Positions 46,561 to 57,588 of a stretch of 64,000 bases of DNA are shown piece after piece. Numbering within the stretch: position 1 is the first letter of the stretch; each line of letters starts with the position of its first letter. Origin of the DNA: Boesenbergia rotunda (taxonomy: Eukaryota; Streptophyta; Magnoliopsida; Zingiberales; Zingiberaceae); contig JAGFNQ010000199.1 of the NCBI GenBank assembly GCA_024364735.1, positions 88,127 through 152,126 of the forward strand, read 5' to 3'. A program made the translations under genes and the position numbers. Under the pieces are notes generated by a model. The model did no database searches, was not told the origin of the DNA, and saw only the letters and a list, made by a program, of their open reading frames with translations.

Positions 46561-46992
46561 CTTTCTTACATGTTTATTTTTGAAATTCTAGTTTCTGAAA
46601 TTTATTTATATTTTTGAAAATTTCCAAAACTTAGGGATTTCAAAATTTAAATGGAAATAGCTGACAAGCATAGATTTGATACATTTTTATCCTTATTTGA
46701 ACGAGCACTCACGTATTTTTACTAATTCTAATTTACGTAGTTATGTCCATACTCAGCTTTTTATCATCATATTTTTTCCCCCTAGCTCGGAGATCTACTC
46801 TTCTCTTATTTTCATTGACAGGAAGTGAGCAGAATGGACGCAAAATAATGAAAGACGATCACTAGAGCGGAAGCTGGGACTAGGCCGTGTGGGATCACAC
46901 GGTCGTATGACCCCACACAACATTGTTATGTTCTACTGCTAAGGGCAGGCTATGCCAAATGGCATGGTCGTGCCGAGTTAGCCATGGGCAAC
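46561..46992 (+). other. 3' region of element F up to the B3 insertion
   Basis: AT-rich sequence follows, like the A1 3' region, then from about 46870 a GC-rich part with the dyad CCGTGTGGGATCACACGG. B3 begins at 46993. The preceding GCAAC would be the B3 target duplication. Confidence 0.45.
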
Positions 46993-48840
46993 TGTAAGAT
47001 GTGTATACTGGACATGATTTCTTTATGTGAACATCTTAGTTATGAAAAGAGAATCACAACTACACTAGGTGCTTGTTTACATTAGTACATGCACGAAGTC
47101 CGATTACTTTGCGTTGTAGATAACATGGTGTGTGATCTCACATGGAAGATCATGTTATCAATTATTTGCTTAGTATAAAGTAGAGGCCCACAACTGAGAT
47201 GGAATTGGACAATCCATCGGGATGGTTGTAGTATAATTAGGTGTTGTTGGTCTTGACCATAGAATTACACTAGTGTGCTTTGAGTACATTGAGCAGGACC
47301 AAAACCTGAGGTTATCCAATTTTTACTGACTCGATAAATGGATAGGACCTCAAATCTATATTTTGGAGTACGATCCTTAATCCCAAAATAATAACGGGCA
47401 TATATTATTAATTATTATTTCTTTGATTTACCAATGGGCGAGATCTATTCTGTTGATCGATAGGCCCGGTAAGTTGGGAAATAATATTAATAATATGATG
47501 TGTTGTTGATTATTGACGAAATCATGTCCTAGTTAGTCAGGATGATGATGCCCCCTTGATGTGCTCAAAAGGTTCATCGTACTAAACCCTGCAGGTGGAT
47601 TTGATCCGACACGATGATAAGGTTGAGTGGTACTAGTCAAGGATCCAGAAGTTAATTAATTTGAATTATCAGTAATTTAAATTAATTAATGGGCATTCGA
47701 GATCTTAAACACGGGGGATGGATGACTCGTAATAAGTGGAGCCCATATAAAAATATGAGGGTTGGTGAGGAAGTTCAATTAAGATCCTTTAGTGGAATGA
47801 ATCTTAATTAATGGATCGGGTTTAGATCCATTAGCGGGCCAAGATCCAACTCCGCCTCTTGGTCCCTACCTTAGCCCTATAAATACCCTATGAGATCAAC
47901 AAATCAAGGCTTAATGAAATCAACCACAACCCAAGGTTTTTCTCTTCTCTCCTCTCTCTCTCCTAGGTCTTGTGGTCAGCGCAAGGAAGAGGACTCTTCT
48001 CCTCTTCCTTTCTTCCTCCTCCCATCACCATCTCTCGGCCAAGCACTGCATAGATAGGGGAGAGACCTCCTCTCCCTTTTGTGGTGAACGACGGCGAGAG
48101 ATGGCCGGTCGGCGGGCGGTGGAGGGCGGCGCAAGTGGAGGGTGCGGTGGCGCCGCAAGCTGAGAGGAAGGGAGGATTTTGGCTGGTTTTGGGTGGGAGA
48201 GAAATTGGTTTCTCTCTTCCATTCTCTTCTTCATCCTCTTCTCTTGATCATCTTGTGGCCGGCGCAAGCTTGGAGGCTTCCGGTGGCCGGCGGCGCAAGG
48301 AGAGAAGCAAGGTGGCCGCGGTTCCAAACCCTAGAGGTAGGGTCTATGTTGGCGTGAGGAGAAGGTTTGTTTGGAGACCTTGGTGATCTCAGTTCGTAGT
48401 AGATCATCGCCCACAAGATGTGCGCGAAGGGAGGGACATAAGGTAGAAGACCGCGAGGTGATCAGAAAGGTATAATTCTTTCCATGCTCCATTGATTAAC
48501 CTTATGTCTATTTTGTGCTATGTTTACTAACCTCGTCATTTTATGTGTGTTAGTTTGTTAATTTGATTTTGTATCATAGTTGTTAATTAACTAATTGGAC
48601 CCCGACCATAAACACAAAAGGCGCGATCAACTCGTCGCCTTTTCCGCGGTCGAACGGTCGAGCAAATCACAAGGCCGATTTTGGTAATTGGCCGAGTTGT
48701 GATTTGGATCGTTCGATATGGCACGAGATGGTCGTAGGGAGACGGGTCTCCATTTAGATTATTTTTTTGCAGTAGACATGGAGAGGTCTCTCGGATCGAC
48801 CGAGTATTCGCTTAGGAAACCCGCCAAGCCATACACAACA
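46993..48840 (+). repeat. 5' LTR of B3
   Basis: It is 1,848 bp, TGTAAGATGTGTATACT to CACAACA, the best complete reference for the B-family LTR in this window. The TATA box is at 47878-47885. Confidence 0.94.
47878..47885 (+). promoter_or_regulatory. TATA box of B3 5' LTR
   Basis: TATAAATA within CCCTATAAATACCCTATGAG. The same sequence in the 3' LTR (53640-53647) lies 8 bp before the insertion point of composite X. Confidence 0.7.
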
Positions 48841-48842
48841 AT

Positions 48843-48853
48843 TGGTATCAGAG
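48843..48853 (+). other. Primer-binding site of B3 (tRNA-iMet)
   Basis: TGGTATCAGAG lies two bases after the LTR end. Confidence 0.93.
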
Positions 48854-49896
48854 TCAAGTTTTCGGCTTTGTGTGATTTGGATTGGTTAATTTTTGTAATT
48901 TTCATACATTTTATTTTGTTGGATGATGCGTGGATGTGCGTAGGCTAACTTTGTGTTGCAGGCACGAGATTCCAACTTCATGGCCAAAATATTTGTTGTG
49001 TGACGGTTATGCAAAATTTTGTAATTAATTAATCCTTGGGGTTGACGAGGCTAGGTATTTAATTTTTGTAATTAAATACGACACATGTTTAGCCGAGTTC
49101 TTTATTTACAATTGATCTAGATTTCATGTACACTCCTTTGTGGAGTATAGGATCGATGATGTAAATAATTAGCTAGTCATTTCGGCTCGGAGATCCCTCA
49201 AGGTTGCTTGCGCAGAAGGAAGGGAGGAGCGGACGAAGTGACGACACGACTGGAGGCGCATTAGAGACCAATGGCCATGAAAGTTGGAAAATCTAGGATT
49301 TTCTTTATTTTTCATATTTTGGTTATGTGCTTGGTTGTGTGGTTGTGCTAGTAAAATTCTCGAGATAAATTACTAAGTGGGATAGGGACCCTAAGGGTCC
49401 CACGGCTTCCATTACAATTCGATAAGTGATGCGAACAAGTCTGCGCGTCGGCTTGAGTGCCTTCCTCCCCATCGGATGGACTTGTTCTGTCGATCACTGG
49501 GTCGAAAAAGACTATAGAAAATTATTAAAGAGCGTGTGTACTTCCCCATCGGAAGGCACATAATCGAAAATAATTTTCTTAGTATCGTGTAATGGTGCAC
49601 ACTTAGATGTGAATAATAATATCCTCCCCATCGGAGTCACTGCTATTATTTCGCAGAGCCGAAGTGAACCAACTATCGATCTTACTTGTCAAAAAGTTAG
49701 GTTGACAAGATATTAAGATTGATGGGTAAAACCTCCTCTTACGAATGTAGGGATTCGTATACGTCCACACCATCGTGACATGCGAATTTCTCGGTGTATA
49801 GGGGTGTTGGTTGATTTCAAAAATTAATTGTTTTGAGGAATCAATTTGTTTTCGATTTCTAAAGTAGTGTATGTTGTGATTCTCAGGTTTTTCATA
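48854..49896 (+). other. Leader of B3
   Basis: About 1 kb without a gene separates the PBS from the gag start. It includes the inverted repeat GGGACCCTAAGGGTCCC at 49385-49401, shared with B2. Confidence 0.75.
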
Positions 49897-50640
49897 ATGG
49901 CCTTTACCCCACTAGCAACAATTCTTAAGGACAATAAACTTACTGGCCCAAACTACATAGACTGGAAGAGGAACCTTGACATTGTCCTCACTGTTGAAGA
50001 GTACAAATTTGTACTCTTCGAGGAATGTCCGGAAAGGCCTAGAGAGGACTCTGGTGAAGAGTTGAGGGAGCGTTACAAGTAGTGGAAAAAGGTAGATGAG
50101 ATGCGCGGTGTTACATTCTGGCATCTATGTCGAATGTGCTGCAACATCAGCATCAGGTCGAGCTGTTAGAGCACCAAGGTCGATCTGTTAGGCAGACCGC
50201 AATGAAGAGTCTGATGACGACCACTATGGTTGAAGGGGCACCCATAAGGGATTATGTCCTAAAGATGATGGCTCACCTCAATGAAACTGAGGTACTGGGA
50301 GCACAGATCGACGGGGAATCCCAGGTTGATATTATACTCCAATCTCTGCCAAGGAGTTTTGAGCAGTTCATACTCAACTATAATATGAACAAAAGGGATT
50401 ATACGTTGGGTGAACTGCTAGGAGAACTCCAGGCGGCAGAGGGCCTCTTTCGTCAGAACTCGCAGGCCTTAGTAACTCAAAGGGTTTCTTCTTCTGTGCC
50501 GAAAGGTAGAAAGAAGAAGAAACGAGGAGGGTTCAAGAAGGCAGCAACATTGCAAGGACCCTGGAGTAGCGTGAAGAAGCCGAAAGGCAAGTGCTTCGTG
50601 TGCAAGCAAACTGGGCACTGGAAGGCCGACTGTCCCCGTC
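49897..50640 (+). pseudogene. gag: gag of B3
   Basis: The start MAFTPLATILKDNKLTG at 49897 leads into NYIDWKRNLDIVLTVEEYKF. A stop at 50080-50082 and a shift before 50127 split the frame. The second part (TAMKSLMTTTMVE, YVLKMMAHLNETEVLGA, VDIILQSLPRSFEQF) ends in a complete zinc knuckle CFVCKQTGHWKADC at about 50590-50631. Confidence 0.87.
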
Positions 50641-52745
50641 GACAAGACAAAGGTATTTCTTCAGCCTTAGTCATTGAAACATGTTTAGCGGTGCTATCTA
50701 CCAGTACCTGGTGCGTAGATACGGGAGCCACTGACCATATCTGCAATACTCTGCAGGGGTTCCAGAAAACCCGACGGCTAGCTGATGAAGAAATCGTGGT
50801 CTACATGGGCGACGCTACAAAGGTGGGAGCAGTTGCAGTGGGTGTTTTCTAATTATCTTTTGAGAGGAATAAAGTATTAGTTCTGAGAGATTATCTTTTT
50901 GTACCCTCGTTTAGAAAGAATCTAATTTCGGTTTCTAAGTTAATAAAGGATGGATATTCTGTTGCTTTTAATAATAAAGTTGTTATTAAAAGAAATAGAG
51001 AGATTATCTGTTCGGGTACAATGGTCGGCAATCTGTATACTCTAGAACCAATGACTCCCACGATGCAATCTGAAATAAATAACTCATCATCTAACTTGTA
51101 TAAGAGAAAGGAACCTTCTAAGATGAATCAGACATACCTTTGACACCATAGGCTTGGTCATATTAACCTTAGTAGGATTCAGAGGTTGATAGCCGATGGG
51201 CCCCTGGGTTCATTGGTGGTGGAGGATCTCCCGACCTGTGAGTCTTGCTTGGAAGGTAAGATGACCAAGAGGCCTTTCAAGGCTAAGGGGTATAGGGCCA
51301 AAGATGTTTTAGAACTGATTTATTCTGATTTGTGTGGTCCTATGTCAATCCAGGCTAGAGGTGGCTTTGAATATTTTGTCACTTTCATTGATGATTATTC
51401 AAGGTATGGGTACATTTACCTGATGCTCCGCAAGTCTGAATGCTTTGAAAAGTTCAAAGAATTCAAGGCTGAAGTAGAGAAACATCGAGGTAAAAGTATA
51501 AAGACACTGCGATCAGATCGTGGTGGTGAATACCTCTTTGGAGAGTTTAGGATCTACCTATCAGAAGCTGGGCAAAGAGCATCTAGTGTGCAAGCTGAAT
51601 TGGTCCATTTATGGATTGAAGCAAGCTTCAGGATCTTGGAACATCCATTTTGATGAAGTAATCCAGTCATATGGATTTACTTAAAGCCCGGATAAGTCAT
51701 GTGTATACAAAAGATATGACAGAAACATCGTGGTGTTTCTTGTACTTTACGTAGATGACATTTTGTTAATTGGCAACAATATCAAAGTGTTATCAGACGT
51801 AAGGGTATGGCTATCAAAGCAGTTTGATATGAAGGACTTAGGAGAAGCAGGACACATCCTTGGGATCAAAGTCATAAGGGATTGCCAGAAAAGGATGTTG
51901 TGCTTATCCTAAGCTTCGTATGTTGACACCGTCTTGTCTCGTTTTAGCATGGAAAACTTCAAGAAGGGTTTTGTACCCTTCAGGCATGGAGTTCCTCTAT
52001 CCAAGGAGATGTGTCCGAAAACATCAAAGGAAATAGAGAAAATGAAGGCAGTTCTTTATGCTTCGGCAGTAGGAAGCCTCATGTATGCTATGTTGTGCAC
52101 GAGACTTGATTTATGTTTTGCCGTGGGCATGGTTAGCAGATATCAGAGTAACCCTGGACAGGAACATTGGACTGCGGTAAAGCATATATTGAAATAACCT
52201 GAGACGGACTAGGGATTGTATGCTGGTTTACCAGGCAGACCAATTAGTCCCTGTGGGTTATACGGACTCAGATTTCCAGTCAGATAGGGACAAGAGTAAG
52301 TCTACCTCAGGGTTTGTGTTTACTTTAGGAGGTGGAGCCATTGTTTGGAGGAGTGTCAAGCATAAATGCGTGGTGGACTCCACCATGGAAGCTGAATATG
52401 TGGCAGCCTCAAAGGCGGCCAAGGAAGCTATTTGGCTTAGAAACTTCATCATGGACTTGGATGTGATTCCTGGTTTGCCCAGATCTATCACAATCTTTTG
52501 TGATAACAGTGGTGCAGTTGCAAACTCGAAGGAACCACGAGCCCATAAGGCGAGTAAACACATAGAGTGCAAGTACCACCTGATACGAGAAATCGTAAAG
52601 CGAGGAGAAGTAGCTGTCACCAAGATTGCATCAGAGGACAACCTAGCAGATTCTTTCACTAAAGCTCTTCCAGCTAGAGCTTTTGATAGGCATGTGGAGG
52701 ATATGGGAGTCAGATGTATGGCAGTGAGAGAACAGTAATGTCTTT
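50641..52745 (+). pseudogene. pol: Internally deleted pol of B3
   Basis: Protease TWCVDTGATDHIC (about 50706) continues the gag frame to a stop at 50850-50852. The GAG-pre-integrase block has TGA for its Trp (about 51140). Integrase runs 51186-51570 with both aspartates (YSDLCGP, RSDRGGEY). At about 51572 the sequence jumps to RT (LVHLWIEASFRIL), losing the integrase Glu and the RT N-terminus, about 1.1 kb compared with B2. YVDDILLIG and RNase H (EAEYVAASKAAKEAI, CDNSGAVANSKEP) remain to 52738. Confidence 0.9.
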
Positions 52746-52751
52746 AAGTAT

Positions 52752-52762
52752 AAGTGGGAGAT
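52752..52762 (+). other. Polypurine tract of B3
   Basis: AAGTGGGAGAT precedes the 3' LTR start TGTAAGATATG. Confidence 0.9.
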
Positions 52763-53654
52763 TGTAAGATATGTATACTGAAAGACATGATTTCTTTATA
52801 TGAACATCTTAGTTATGAAAAGAGAATCACAACTACACTAGGTGCTTGTTTATATTAGTACATGCACGAAGTCTGATTACTTTGCCTTGTAGATAACATG
52901 GTGTGTGGTGTCACACGGAAGATCATGTTATCAGTTCCTTGCTTAGTATAAAATAGAGGCCCACAACCGAGATGGAATTAGACAACCCATCGGGATGGTT
53001 ATAGTGTAATTAGGTATGGTTGGTCTTGACCATAGAATTACACTAGTGTGCTTTGAGTACATTGAGCAAAACCAAAACTGAGGTTATCCAATTTGTACTG
53101 ACTCGATAATTGGATATGACCTCAAGTCTATATTATGGAGTATGATCCCTTAATCCCGAAATAATAACGGGCATATATTATTAATTATTATTTCTTTGAT
53201 TTACCAATGGGCGAGATCTATTCTGTTAGATCAATAGGCCCGGTAAGTTGGGAAATAATATTAATAATATGATGTGCTGTTGATTATTGACGGAATCCGT
53301 GTCCTGGTTAGTAAGGATGATGATGCCCCCTTGATGAGCTCAAAAGGTTCATCGTACTAAACCCTGCAGGTGGATTTCATCCGGCACGATGATAAGGTTG
53401 AGTGGTACTAGTCAAGGATCCAGAAATTAATTAATTTGAATTGTCAGTAATTTAAATTAATTAATGGACATTCGGGGGGATGGACGACTCGTAATAAATG
53501 GAGCCCATATGAAAATATGGGGGTTGGTGAGGAAGTTCAATTAAGATCCTTTAGTGGAATGGATCTTAATTAATGGATCAGGTTTAGATCTATTAGCGGG
53601 TCAAGATCCAACTCCTCCTCTTGGTCCCTACCTTAACCCTATAAATACCCTATG
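52763..53654 (+). repeat. 3' LTR of B3, first part
   Basis: It matches 46993-47890 and includes the TATA box at 53640-53647. It ends with CTATG, the target duplication of composite X. Confidence 0.93.
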
Positions 53655-54310
53655 TGTAACGACCCGACCCATTTGGCGGCCCATTTGGTGGTCCATTCGG
53701 CGACCCCTTATCTATCTGTGGGTCGTCGACCGTCGACCGTCGACCGTCGACCGTGCCGTTACCAATACTAGGTCTTTCCACTCCTGGGCGTGGATTTTTG
53801 CCTTCCCAGGATTCGAACTCTAGACCCAGGCTTAAATCTAGTTCTTTATGAATCCTGAATACCAATTGAGCTATAGCTCAATTGGTATTCAGGATTCATA
53901 AAGAACTAGATTTAAGCCTGGGTCTAGAGTTCGAATCCTGGGAAGACAAAAATCCACGCCCAGGAGTGGAAAGACCTAGTATTGGTAACGGCACGGTCGA
54001 CGGTCGACGGTCGACGGTCGACGACCCACAGATAGATAAGGGGTCGCCGAATGGACCGCCAAATGGGCCGTCAAATGGGCCGGGTCGTTACAATAAAAAG
54101 GCGCCTTTTTATTGTAACAACCCGGCCCATTTGGCGGTCCATTCGGCGACCCCTTATCTATCTGTGGGTCGTCGACCGTCGACCGTCGACCGTGCCGTTA
54201 CCAATACTAGGTCTTTCCACTCCTGGGCGTGGATTTTTGCCTTCCCAGGATTCGAACTCTAGACCCAGGCTTAAATCTAATTCTTTATGAATCCTGAATA
54301 CCAATTGAGC
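53655..54310. repeat. Three alternating inverted units U1(-), U2(+), U3(-)
   Basis: U1 (53655-53873) and U2 (53874-54102) meet head to head at the palindrome CCAATTGAGCTA/TAGCTCAATTGG. U2 and U3 (54103-54310) meet tail to tail at AATAAAAAGGC/GCCTTTTTATT. Each unit runs from a tRNA-like head, through three or four GTCGACG heptamers and CCAAATGGGCCG-like repeats, to the tail CGGGTCGTTAC. The arms are nearly identical, so the region can fold into long hairpins. Confidence 0.92.
53874..53938 (+). promoter_or_regulatory. tRNA-like pol III promoter (box A and box B) in unit U2
   Basis: TAGCTCAATTGG (53874-53885) fits box A, and AGTTCGAATCC (53928-53938) fits box B except for one base. The gap between them is about 42 bp. 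The same pair is in U1, U3 and U4. The tail TTTTTATT past the unit could act as a pol III terminator. A folded tRNA is not evident, so this is tRNA-derived, SINE-like sequence rather than a tRNA gene. Confidence 0.65.
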
Positions 54311-55028
54311 GCACTGTCGCATTCTCCATTGCTTAGCATGTCTTCCTACCCATGCTCTCCTGGATGGTTGTCAAGTCTGTCCGTCGCTTGACATGGGCTT
54401 AAGCAAGCCCCGTGCTGTAGCTTTGGTGCTCGGCATGCAACGCATGCCATGGATGATTTTGCCAAGTCTGTCTTCCGCATACTTGGGCTTGGACAGCCCC
54501 GCGCTGTCGCTCCGCTTTGCTTGACATGCCTTGAGCGCATGCCATTCTCGAACATTTGCCAAGTCTTCCTCCTGCAAGGCTTGGACTTTGGCAGTGCCCC
54601 ACGCACTGCCGGATCCGCTCCGCATTGGCATGTCAAATGCACATGCCACGCCCGCTAATTTACCAAGCCTTCCTCCTGCAAGGCTTGGGCTTTGGTGATG
54701 ACGGCCCGCGCGCCATCGCTCCTTGGCATGCCTTGCGCGCATGCCATGCCCTCAGATTTGCCAAGCCTTCTCCTGCAAGGCTTGGGCTTGGGTAATGCCC
54801 CGCGCACCACCGGTACCGCTGCTTGTTGTGCGCCTCGCGCACATGGCCAAAATGCTGGATCAAAGGAGCAGCGCCAAATCCTTCATGTCCAGCCGAGCCA
54901 CCGACTAGGGGTCTAACAAACCACCCCCACCCATTGAATTCGACGCCCTCGTCGAACTCTTCCGTTGGCAGGCCTTCCGCTCTAGCAAAGTCTCCGTAGA
55001 TTTGCTAGTATTTTCTCCAAGAACCTCC
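54310..55028 (-). repeat. Inverted copy of the 3' end of element E
   Basis: These 719 bp are the reverse complement of 57465-58183, that is the end of gag, the polypurine tract and the first ~609 bp of the 3' LTR. It stands where the first part of the 5' LTR should be. At 55028/55029 it joins plus-strand LTR sequence that starts at the equivalent of 58181, a 3-bp overlap (GCG). Confidence 0.92.
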
Positions 55029-56178
55029 GCGAGGGTGCTGTCCAAGATCATCAGATGCGGTGGTCATGCGAGCAAGGCGTGTCCGCACAACATGCCGAGC
55101 AGCAAAGGTGGGGCGGTGTGCTGGGCCGTCTAACCTCAAGTCATGCAAGGGCAAAAGACTTGGAATGTGGCGAACAAAGTGCAAGGATTGTACGTGCTGG
55201 ATCCGAGCATTAGCCACGAAGACTTGCAAGATAAAGCGAGCTGTTGTATGCGACGGGCGCGTGCAACAATGGATGGAGCAGCGGGGGATGTTTTGCCTAA
55301 GTTCGTGGTGCGGAGCTTGGGCCATGCACAGTGCGTGCATGCAAGACTTTGGCGCGGTGCCAAAGCGACGAAGCCATGGGCTAGGCGCGAGGTGTGCATA
55401 CGAGGCGTTGGCGCGGAGCTAATGCGGCAGAACCATGGACCATGCATTGGGCGTGCATACGGACTTTGGCGTGGTGCCAAAGAAGCGGAACCATGGAGCA
55501 AACACTTGGCGTGCGAACTGACATGTGGCACGGTGCCACATCAGCGGACCATGGAGCAATGTTGGCTGCCACTTGGCATGGAAACCAATGAAGCCAAGAC
55601 ATGTGGGCATGAGCAGTTTTGGAAGTTGAGGCGGTTATGCACATGTGGCAAGGTAGTTGGTGTAACCACCAAGTAGTTGGTATAACCACCAACTAACCAC
55701 CATAACCTCCAATGCAACTACCACCTATGGTGCTATAAATAGGCAAGGGGTTGGCATTGGCATGGTTAATCAAGTGGTGGTCATGATAAGGTGATCCAAG
55801 ACACTCAAGGGTGAGAGTCTAAAGCATCCAAGAGGGCAGTGAGCACTTTGAGAGCAAAGTGTGAGGCATTGGCAAGGGGAAATTCTGCAAGGATTGTAAG
55901 CAAAAGTGTGAGTGATCTGTATGGGCGGATCATGAGTGTTTTGTAAGCAAATCTTGTAACTCTTCTCTTGTATTCCTTTTATACGGATTAATAAAAGGTT
56001 GGGAGTTTCTCCCGTAATCGTTGGTGTGTTGCTCGCTGTGGCTTTCTGTGGGAATTCTTGCAAAAGGCATTGGGAACTTGTTGTGCCTTGGTGGTGCAAT
56101 TGTTGGAAGGCTGAGTCAAGTGTGGAACTTGATTGCCGCGCAGGAGAATTTCGGACGCGAAAAACTACCCCTGTGACA
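55029..56178 (+). repeat. 5' LTR of element E, second part
   Basis: 55029-55636 matches 58181-58790 in direct orientation. The rest runs through TATAAAT (55734-55740) and AATAAAAGG (about 55988) to the LTR end CCCTGTGACA. Short tandem words such as GCGTGCATACGG and GGTGCCAAAG recur at 55360-55560. The full LTR would be about 1.75 kb. Confidence 0.87.
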
Positions 56179-56180
56179 AC

Positions 56181-56193
56181 TGGTATCAGAGCC
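56181..56193 (+). other. Primer-binding site of element E (tRNA-iMet)
   Basis: TGGTATCAGAGCC follows the LTR end after two bases. Confidence 0.93.
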
Positions 56194-56364
56194 AAGTTTA
56201 GCAAAGTTGCGCAAGTTCTGTCGAAGATTGCAAGGGTGCAATTGATTTCGGAAGGAAAGTTCTTGCTGCATCTCTGTGACACTTGGAATCAAAGTAAGTT
56301 CGTGCCTACAAACTTGTGACTAGTGGTGTCAATTTCAAGTTTGGCAGAAAAATTTCCCAAGAAT

Positions 56365-57588
56365 ATGGCTGGAGGCAATAATGAAATCCGGGAGCGGATT
56401 TCAATTCTGGAAGCCTTGATCGGTACTGTCCCTGATGGTGATGCTGATTGCAATCTTATGGGGAAGATTGCTTACTTGGAGGCAACAATTGAAGAACTTC
56501 GTGGGCCTTTGATGGAGGAACTTGTTCAAATCCGCAAAGACAACGAAGAATTGCGCTCCGAGGTGGTCGTTCTGCGAAGAGCGGTTTCTTCAACTCCAGA
56601 ACGAAGGATGGATCGTCCTGCTATAAAAGTTCCTGAACCAAAATCTTATGGTGGCACACGGAGTGCCAAGGAGCTTGAAAATTACTTGTGGGACATGGAG
56701 CAGTATTTCTTGGCTGCTCGGGTGCCTGAGACTGAGAAGGTGACAATTTCCAGCATGTACCTTGGTGGTGATGCGAAGTTATGGTGGAGAACTCGTATGG
56801 TGGAGGACGCCAATGCTGGTCGGGACAAAATTGACACGTGGGCTCGGTTCGAGAAGGAATTAAAGGCACAATTTCTTCCAGGCAATGCATCGTGGTTGGC
56901 ACGAGATGGGCTGAGGAGTCTCAAACATAATGGTTCTGTTCGAGACTATGTCAAAGAATTCACTTCTTTGATGTTGGATATCTCCAACATGTCCGAGGAG
57001 GACAAGCTGTACAACTTTCTGTCCGGTCTGCAACCATGGGCACAAGTGGAACTTCGAAGGCAGAATGTTAAAGATCTTCCTGGTGCTATTGCTGCTGCTG
57101 ATGCCTTGGCCGATTTTCACTCCAACAAAGTGAGTTCGGATGCTCCTCCGTCTTCCAAATCCTTGAAGAATCATCAAAAGGAGAAGGGGCCGAAATGGAA
57201 GAATAATTCGGCTAAGAAATGGAGGAATGGCAAGGATGATCATGCTGGTACCCAAAGCAAGAACAACTTCAAAAATCAAGGTTGTTACATATGCGATGGG
57301 CCTCACTTTGCAAAGGAATGTCCAAAGCGAGGGAAGTTAAATGTTCTCTTGGCTATAGAGAACATGGAAAGCCCACATCAGGAAGTTGTTCCTCTTTTGA
57401 ATACTTCATTACAGTTGCTGAATTCTGTTGTTAGTGTGGATGCTAACGAAAATGAAGGAAAAGAGGAGGTTCTTGGAGAAAATACTAGCAAATCTACGGA
57501 GACTTTGCTAGAGCGGAAGGCCTGCCAACGGAAGAGTTCGACGAGGGCGTCGAATTCAATGGGTGGGGGTGGTTTGTTAGACCCCTAG
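56365..57588 (+). CDS. gag: Intact gag of gag-only LTR retrotransposon E
   Basis: It is 407 residues, starting MAGGNNEIRERISIL at the first in-frame ATG after the PBS (the frame extends 14 codons upstream without an ATG). Residues ~20-75 look like a coiled coil (LEATIEELRGPLMEELVQ). Residues ~138-235 are a retrotransposon gag core (DAKLWWRTRM, WARFEKELKAQFLPG, VRDYVKEFTSLMLDISNM). Residues 307-320 are a zinc knuckle CYICDGPHFAKEC. The stop TAG at 57586-57588 lies 12 bp inside the 3' LTR. No protease, RT or integrase lies between PBS and polypurine tract. This is the layout of TR-GAG elements, which rely on a partner's enzymes. Gag type is Ty3/gypsy-like. Confidence 0.9.
   Translation: MAGGNNEIRERISILEALIGTVPDGDADCNLMGKIAYLEATIEELRGPLMEELVQIRKDNEELRSEVVVLRRAVSSTPERRMDRPAIKVPEPKSYGGTRSAKELENYLWDMEQYFLAARVPETEKVTISSMYLGGDAKLWWRTRMVEDANAGRDKIDTWARFEKELKAQFLPGNASWLARDGLRSLKHNGSVRDYVKEFTSLMLDISNMSEEDKLYNFLSGLQPWAQVELRRQNVKDLPGAIAAADALADFHSNKVSSDAPPSSKSLKNHQKEKGPKWKNNSAKKWRNGKDDHAGTQSKNNFKNQGCYICDGPHFAKECPKRGKLNVLLAIENMESPHQEVVPLLNTSLQLLNSVVSVDANENEGKEEVLGENTSKSTETLLERKACQRKSSTRASNSMGGGGLLDP
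57559..57574 (+). other. Polypurine-like tract of element E
   Basis: AATGGGTGGGGGTGGT precedes the LTR start TGTTAGACCCC. It overlaps the gag coding sequence. Confidence 0.75.

Noticed and set aside
53874..53960. A functional tRNA gene
   Set aside because: Box A and box B are present, but no acceptor stem or anticodon arm pairs convincingly, and the sequence is repeated in inverted copies.
55143..55676. 177-residue frame repeated at 58295-58957
   Set aside because: It lies in the E LTR before the TATA box, is built of tandem repeats, and resembles no known domain.
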